The position numbers and the translations under genes are program-made. Shown piece by piece: positions 57,533 to 64,000 of a stretch of DNA of 64,000 nucleotides. The notes under the pieces were generated by a model. That model was given only the letters and a program-made list of their open reading frames with translations, did not search any database and was not told where the DNA came from. The stretch is from Celoporthe dispersa (lineage: Eukaryota; Ascomycota; Sordariomycetes; Diaporthales; Cryphonectriaceae), in contig WAID01000009.1 in NCBI GenBank assembly GCA_016584495.1, forward strand, positions 806,001 to 870,000. Reading direction: 5' to 3'. How positions within the stretch are numbered: the stretch's first letter is position 1; each line of letters starts with the position of its first letter.

Positions 57533-59242
57533 GGTTGCTGTTGTCCGGCTATGGAGAGATCACTTTGGCTCGGCTTGACCAGATCCAGGTTGGGGGAGGA
57601 TGGAAGACGGGTATCGTGAACAGGTCGTCGAGTCGTACGTAGTAGTAGTATGCTGGTGGGAGAGAAGTATGGTGACACGCCAGGTAAGGTCTGAATGCAA
57701 TAGCTGTGACTGTTCTGTAGCCAGGGGCGCACGCAAGAGGGGTGGGTCGCCCTTTGGGATGCTGATCCGGTCGCGCGGGCTTGATGCTGCCGAGAGAGAA
57801 CAGGAGAATAGAAATTATGGAGGACTCGTCGAGGTGCTCGTGAGGTGATGTACAGATAGATAGATGTAGGAAGGAGAGGTAGGATCCAAAACCAATCAAG
57901 GCCAGGCCGGAAGAATAAAGCGATCAGTTCGACATTGATAGTCTCAAGCTGGCTCGGGCCGGTGTGAAGTGATAATCCGTTCTTTTCTTGTTCTCCAACG
58001 GGAGGGGCGTCTGGGCATAGACCAGAGTCTTTGCTGTTGGCAGTGGCACTTGCAGGCCGGCGCTGTGCAGTTGAGAGCTATGAGCCAGGAAAGGAGGAGG
58101 AAAAAGGAAAAAGAAAAAGGGGGGGAGGGCCAAGAGTGCGGTAGGGAAAGGAGCCGTCTAGTTTTGACTGATGCGAGAGAGAAGAAATGAGGCAAACGGA
58201 GAGGCAAGCAGTAAATAGGAGAGCACGACCCCCATGGCCCAATTGCAGGGCGCTGAAGAGGGGAGACGAGATTGACAGGGGGCCCAGGTCAGGTCAGGTC
58301 GATTTCCGAAGAGAGCAAGAAACGGGTGGCACTGTGCACCTCTGCACCTGCAGCTCTCCTCTGGACCACGATGCTACTATGCCAGAGTGTGTGCTAGTAG
58401 TGTGTGCTAGTACATGATAGAAGTAGTGCCACCACAGTGACTACAACAAGATGTGCTGTGGTACTGTCCCTCGCCCTCTCCTCCCTTCTTTTTTCTTTTT
58501 TCTTCTCTTCCTTCCTGGCGGCCGTGATGCCCTGGTCTCGGGCAAATGATCAAACACTCGGACACTGCAGGAACCTGCAGAAGTGGAGGAGGGAGCGGGG
58601 GGCCAGGGCCAGGGAGCGGACCCTGTCACCTGCAGCATGTGTGCAGGCAAGCACTGCAGGTCGTGATGTCCCCCGTACCTTGCAGCTTGCTTGGATGTCC
58701 CGGGGGGCCTCTTTTTCCACGGCTCGCCACCTCCTCCTTCTCTTCTCCCGCCCTCCCCCCCACCCACCTCCAGTGGCCACTGTATCCATCCCCTCGGTTC
58801 ACTTTCCAGTGCCATATACCCTTGGCACACAGCACAGTACCATCACAGAGGGGGCCATCACCTGTCGTGCATCATGCTATTGGCCTCCAGGTGTGGCACG
58901 GCTCCCTCCTGCTGCTCATGTATGCTACCCTACATCATACCATAGTATGTGTGCTACATGACAATCTATCAGTGCGAGGCAGGTCATGACTGGATGAAGC
59001 ATTGTGACCCGTAGGAATACAGTATGCAATGAAACAGTGACCCATGCAGCTGGCGAGAGGCCCGTGCAGCGCCACACCTGCTCCGTATCTTAGCTGCACT
59101 AGCATGTATCTGTATATACTATAGCTGTAGTACCTGCTCATGAGTCGAAGGACATCAATTTCACAGCTGAACCCTTGCACTGTACTGTAGCATCTCCAAT
59201 ACCTCTCGAGATTGATTACGAGACCCACCCACCCAAACACAC

Positions 59243-59273
<31 letters not shown>

Positions 59274-62200
59274 TGGAGACTGACCACAGACTCTGCACCC
59301 CTGGCTGGCCTTCCTCCCATCTCCCTGAGCAGCACATCTATCCACCCATCAACAACTATCATTCCTGTGGAGGTTGAGAGGAGGATATGGTGATTGACTT
59401 CTCGAAGAGGTGACAAGCTGATCCCATGGCGCAGAGACAAGGGCCCCCGCCTTCTGCCCCTGGATCTTGCTGCAGGGTGTGTTCCAAGGTGGTTCTAGTC
59501 CCCGGCTTGGTCAGGCACACAGCAGGGGCTTCCTTGCATGCTTCAGGTTCATCCTGCCTGCATCTCTCATCTCAAAATTTCCCCCCACTTGCCAGTCTAA
59601 CACTGTACCGCCGATCATTGGAGCTCCCTTTGGTTTGGGGGGAGGGGGAATTCCCTCAGCACAACAACACCAGACTAACTGCGCCTCCCCGGCTACCACC
59701 ACCATTTTACGACCACCACCACCACCACCTCCACCTGTTTGAATAGTTTTTAGCTACATCGCTGGGGAGATCGCTCTCTCAGGTGTCCGACAGAGCCGGT
59801 GGCGGAATTACTCGTACAGAAGCTCGTGCGCTGCGACCCTGAGGTCCGGGAGGGCCCTCGACCTCTCTGGTCATCTCACCTCTGCCATGTCAGCCTCAAC
59901 ATACGGCAACTGCAATGTATACGTACAGAGAGGTACGACGATAGCAATAGTCCTCCCGGCTCGGCCGTTATCAACTCATGCTGCAGATCATTCCCCTCCG
60001 CTCGGGGGCTTATCTGGTCCTAGCATCATCACCCTCCCCTCCTCCTCCTTCCCCCTCCTCGCCCCCTCCCTCCCCTCTCTCGCCCCTTGCCTTGCACAGA
60101 CACCTGGGTCTTGTTGAAAAAACGAGCAGCTGCCATGGCAGCTAATCACGGGCACCAATTAAACCCTCTCCCTAGATTAAACAATGGCGGTGATGGCCTC
60201 CGGGCGCTGCGGCTAGAGGTCTGCCCAGTCTTATAGTCCCTCTAGCCTGGGCTGTCTGGGCATCGCCCGGTGGGTTCCATCTGGGGAAGAGCCGCCAGGC
60301 AGCTCCTGTGCGCACACGAGCTTGAGGAGGACATCAGGCCACTTCTTGGGATCGAGGCCGTGCAGTACTCCGCATGGCGCTCCGGTCTCTACATGGGGTC
60401 CTAGGGCAAGGTGCTGCTGGCGGAACGGAGAGACCGCTGTGGCCGTCTCGTTACACCGACCAGCCGCTCCTCGTCCTGCTCGCAACCACACACCCCTCCT
60501 CCCTCCCCCCCAACCTGGAAACATGGGCGCAACCTCTCTTCACCCGCGTCTCGCGGGCCGTTTTGGCTGCCGAAACATTAAGTATCACAAGGGGCCTCAG
60601 AGCAGTCAGGTGGCTTGAAATCCAATCTACATAACACGTCCGCATACCCCGCCACGAACTGCTCGTCCTTCGAACCTTAATCTTGTCCTCCGGCCGCTGC
60701 AGGTCAAGGCAGGGGAGCCTTGATGTCGAAAACCCCCCTCTCGTGGCCGGCCAGCTCTCAGCTGAGTTGACTCGATCTTGCCGGCTCCTCACAGTGGCGA
60801 TTCCGCTTCGCTTCGAGACCATCCAGTCCCAGATCCAGACCGCCGGCTTTCGCCCTCCATCTGCATAGTACACCAGTTATGCCACCAGGGCATGCACCCA
60901 ACGAGAAGACTTGAGACGAGCACCACGAGGCCGTGGTTGTCGCCAGCCCTGCGGTCCAGAAACAATCAATCCCACCTCCACTTTTCGCGGAAGAGAAGCC
61001 AAATTTGTGCCCAGATCGCGTGGCTGGCGGCGTCAGCTCTAACGTCCTTCAGCACGCAAGCATCTGTAACAGGAAACCCCGTGCGGCCGGCTCAGGTCTG
61101 TTTTCCACGGTAAAAATCTGGATCAACCTCGCGCACGGTACAATGACCTGCAGAAGGATCAAACCACGGTCCTCTCTCGACCGCTCTAATATCACCGCTT
61201 CGAAACTTGTTCCGGGTCCACCTACTGGAGACCACCATCGTACTGTACTATGTACGTCCGTACACCTAGCAGCCATGTTCTTACGACACCATCGTTGCAA
61301 TCCCCTACCAGAACGAGGTTGTTTTCCGGCCACCGACAGACAGGCCCATGCTCATCGTTGGCTTTCGCCACACCTCGAACCCCAAGAGCAGACACCGTAG
61401 GCTCTTCTGGACATGCCAGTCACCTCGAATGTCACCCTTGGACGATACCCTAAGGCCATCAACCACTCAGAGGGCTTCCGGAGATCTGGGGGTCTGCCTC
61501 TTTCAGACTCCTGGTCGAACACGAAGTGCAACGGCGGTGCGCTGTGAGGCCAAATGCCCGCCGTGACCACTACGCGAGCTCTGCAGTGTGCGCGGATCTC
61601 CAGGTGGCACCTCGTCCGGAAGACGCGTCTGCGCTCAGGTGCAATTCCTTTAGGAATACGGGCTGGAAGAACAAACACGGTATTGCGGTGCCTGACTCGG
61701 ACCAGACAGGCCGTCTTCTGTTGGACGAGACCTCCAAAAAGCCCAACCACGACCACAAGTCTCCTGGTGATCAGTGCCAGTGCCCCAGAGCCCTGAGGGC
61801 CCGCCAAGCCTGCCAAAACAGAATCCACATGCCACGTTCTGGAGCTGTGCCGCAGTGCCCCGTCCCCTCCTCCATCGACAAGGAGCTGGTGATCACAACA
61901 AGCTAGCTAATAATCTTGACGCAAGTCGGCTCCGGACCCCTCTACACAGTAACCACTGTTCCAGGCTCACACGGTACGGAATGCACGAGTGCCAACGCAA
62001 TTACCGACAGGACCCGTCGTACAAATTGCAGAGGCTCCTCAGTATCCCACCCAAAACGACAGCACAAACGAGAGGGAGAAGACAAGAGTTTTTTTTTTTT
62101 CCTCTTCTTTCTGTCTACCATGACCCTGCCCCGTTCCTCTTGGACGATTGGCGGCCCTAAGAATAAATTCTTTCTCCGTCGCGCAGATCGATACCGCGTA

Positions 62201-64000
62201 GATCTCGAATAGTTCCTCGAAGCTTGTTGGGGATGGGATGGGCCACTGGGAAACAAACTAAGTCGTCGACTCTGCGGTACCGAGTGGCCCCCGTCCGTGC
62301 AAGAGTCAAGATCTCAATACCGACAGCTTTATTTTTTACCTACTTTCTAAACTTGGCCAACCATTCGGGAGAGACTTGTCACGGAGACACAAACCTGGCA
62401 ACGACTGCGAGGCGTTTAAGCGAGGAGGCCACCTATATGTGGTTCATCGTCTCCGATTAACGTCCACACGCAACGGTCATGACTTCCTGATCGGCCGGAC
62501 ATTTCCAAGGACTGCGCCGATGGCCCTTGGCCCTTGCTCTTTGACCGCGGCTTGATGCGCACACCCTGTCGGACGGCATCTATCCGATTAGCTTTCTTCC
62601 CCTTGGCCAAGGCACACACCCTTTGTTATGAAGTAGCACGTCAGATTGACTGAGCCGCAGGAGCTGTTCCCGGTGGTGTCGTGACCAGCCACAAGGCACA
62701 CTTGGTCTCTAGGCCGAAGCGAGAGTGTGCTTCGTCTCGTCTACGTGCGCGAGCTGGAGCGAACCAGAGAATCACATCAGGAAACATGCAAAACATGGCA
62801 GATCAGCTCTGAGCAGATGGGGCCTTGTACAGGGTAAGAGACTCACATCTTAACATCTTAAGTGGGTCGGCACTTATGCATCTCAACCTTGACGCCGCGC
62901 ACAAAACTGCAGTCGACCGCTACAGAAACGCAGCTCTGGTTGAAGCTGCCAGCAGGCAGGCCGCTGCGGCTGGCTGTCTCTTGGCTTCCCTCCTCCATCT
63001 GCCCGCCAGCCGATCGTGCATACTGAAGCCTACTGGGAAAATTCTCCGGAGGACCCCCTCGTCCGCCAAGCTCTCATCACAGTCTGAACGGTGACATCGG
63101 TCCAATGGCTCGGAAACATCATGCAGTAGGTTGTATAGCATAGTATTATCGCGTCACAAAACTGTAACACCATACCCTCGGATCCTCAAGGGGAGGCGCA
63201 GCACGCACAAAGCTGCACCCGCCACAGGGCTGCCAGGCCGGCTGAGGAATCTCGTCTGATGCACCTCTCCTCCTCCTCCCAGTCGTCACGTATTATACAG
63301 GAAGGGGAGATAATCGGAGCGGAACATGGGCCATACGTGATATGTAGAAACCACACCGCTCGCGGGCTGGCCTGGCGAGACCGGCCTCACCCAACGCCAT
63401 TCATTACTGGTCTTCATCGGGCTGGGCCAGCTCAAAATCTGCCCATCTTACGAGTCGCCACCGCGTGCCGCTTCCGCACATCTTTCATCACAGGCTTGGC
63501 AGCTGAGGCGACCGTGCGTGCGTGCACGGTAGCCCTTAGAGGAGGTGGCTGGTCTTCTTTCTCGGCTGCAGGCCGCCACACCCACACAAGTCTGGAGAAT
63601 TTTGCCATGTTCGGGTTTTTCCTTCTTCTTCTTCTAGATCCCACGAAGATGATCTTCGAGTCACTCTGCGGCGGATATCTCCGGGGTAATACCGTACTGA
63701 TGTAGTGGAGGTGTCCGTTCTTTTGATGTGCACGGCTGTGGAGATTAAACATGTTGATCACAAGTCCAATGTTGGAGAGCTGGGAGGCTTGCCCAGCCAC
63801 TACGCCTGTCTAGACAATACGGAGTGACTGTTTCCCGTCCAGTAGACAATCCAATGAGGTGTTTTTTTTTTTTTTTAGTAGGGGGGTTTATATTGCCCCG
63901 TTTCCTCATGAGGAGGGGGGACCTTACGCAGTATGCCTGAGGGGTTGCATGATGAGAGTCAGGGTCTGGTGATAATAATATCCACGTCGAACAAAGTTCT
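57533..64000. other. 6.5 kb without a convincing gene
   Basis: The first kilobase should carry the DENN promoter. Beyond it I find a CA microsatellite (59236-59273), C/T-rich stretches (about 58470-58520 and 60027-60085) and T12-16 runs (62088, 63861). Frames of 90-160 codons on both strands (for example 58404-58961 +, 61352-61828 -) have no recognisable motif, no clear exon structure, and mirror each other in GC-rich stretches. The gene that owns the right edge, if any, lies outside. Confidence 0.5.
59236..59273. repeat. CA microsatellite
   Basis: About 17 CA units with one CG interruption near the left end, in gene-free DNA. Confidence 0.9.

Noticed and set aside
61352..61828. 158-codon minus-strand frame near the right edge
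   Set aside because: Arg/Val-rich mirror of equally long plus-strand frames; no motif on either strand.

Overview
The window is nuclear DNA of a filamentous ascomycete, most likely a Sordariomycete. Genes are split by many short GT-AG introns of about 50-150 bases, often with CTAAC/CTGAC branch sites. The intergenic DNA is pyrimidine-rich and full of microsatellites. The protein families are typically fungal: cutinase, CAP20-type perilipin, LTE1, fungal STAND/ankyrin proteins, and an ankyrin-subtilase. I saw no tRNA, rRNA, CRISPR array or intact transposon. All exon boundaries are my own reading of splice sites and reading frames.

Layout. 0.4-1.0 kb: an uncharacterised 194-aa protein (-). 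1.8-4.5 kb: a secreted type-B carboxylesterase in seven exons (-). 5.6-17.7 kb: an immune-like island. It holds a 1,889-aa protein (-) with an alpha/beta-hydrolase domain, a degenerate NTPase region, ankyrin repeats and a ZZ finger; an unrecognised 305-aa beta-rich protein (-); and an ankyrin plus subtilisin-like (S8) protein (+). 21.5-22.7 kb: a stomatin-like SPFH protein (+). 25.0-30.6 kb: an LTE1-type Ras-family exchange factor (-). 30.6-37.4 kb: no convincing gene. 37.4-38.3 kb: a small secreted six-cysteine protein (-), which diverges from a cutinase (40.6-41.4 kb, +) across AT-rich DNA. 42.6-44.5 kb: the Lsm14/Scd6 mRNP protein (+). It converges on the snoRNP assembly factor BCD1 (45.7-47.5 kb, -). 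51.8-52.7 kb: a CAP20/perilipin-like lipid-droplet protein (+). 54.3-57.5 kb: a DENN-domain Rab-GEF-like protein (-). 57.5-64 kb: no convincing gene.

Functional themes. There is a plant-interaction or host-surface set (carboxylesterase, six-cysteine secreted protein, cutinase, CAP20-like). There is a putative non-self-recognition set (STAND-like protein, 305-aa unknown, S8 protein). The rest is housekeeping (stomatin-like, LTE1, SCD6, BCD1, DENN).

A striking cross-cutting observation is that six reading-frame breaks of 1-2 bases, mostly in short homopolymer or dinucleotide runs, interrupt five otherwise intact genes (S8 protein, LTE1 twice, six-cysteine protein, SCD6, CAP20-like). Sequence error is the simplest explanation, and any gene model here should allow for it.
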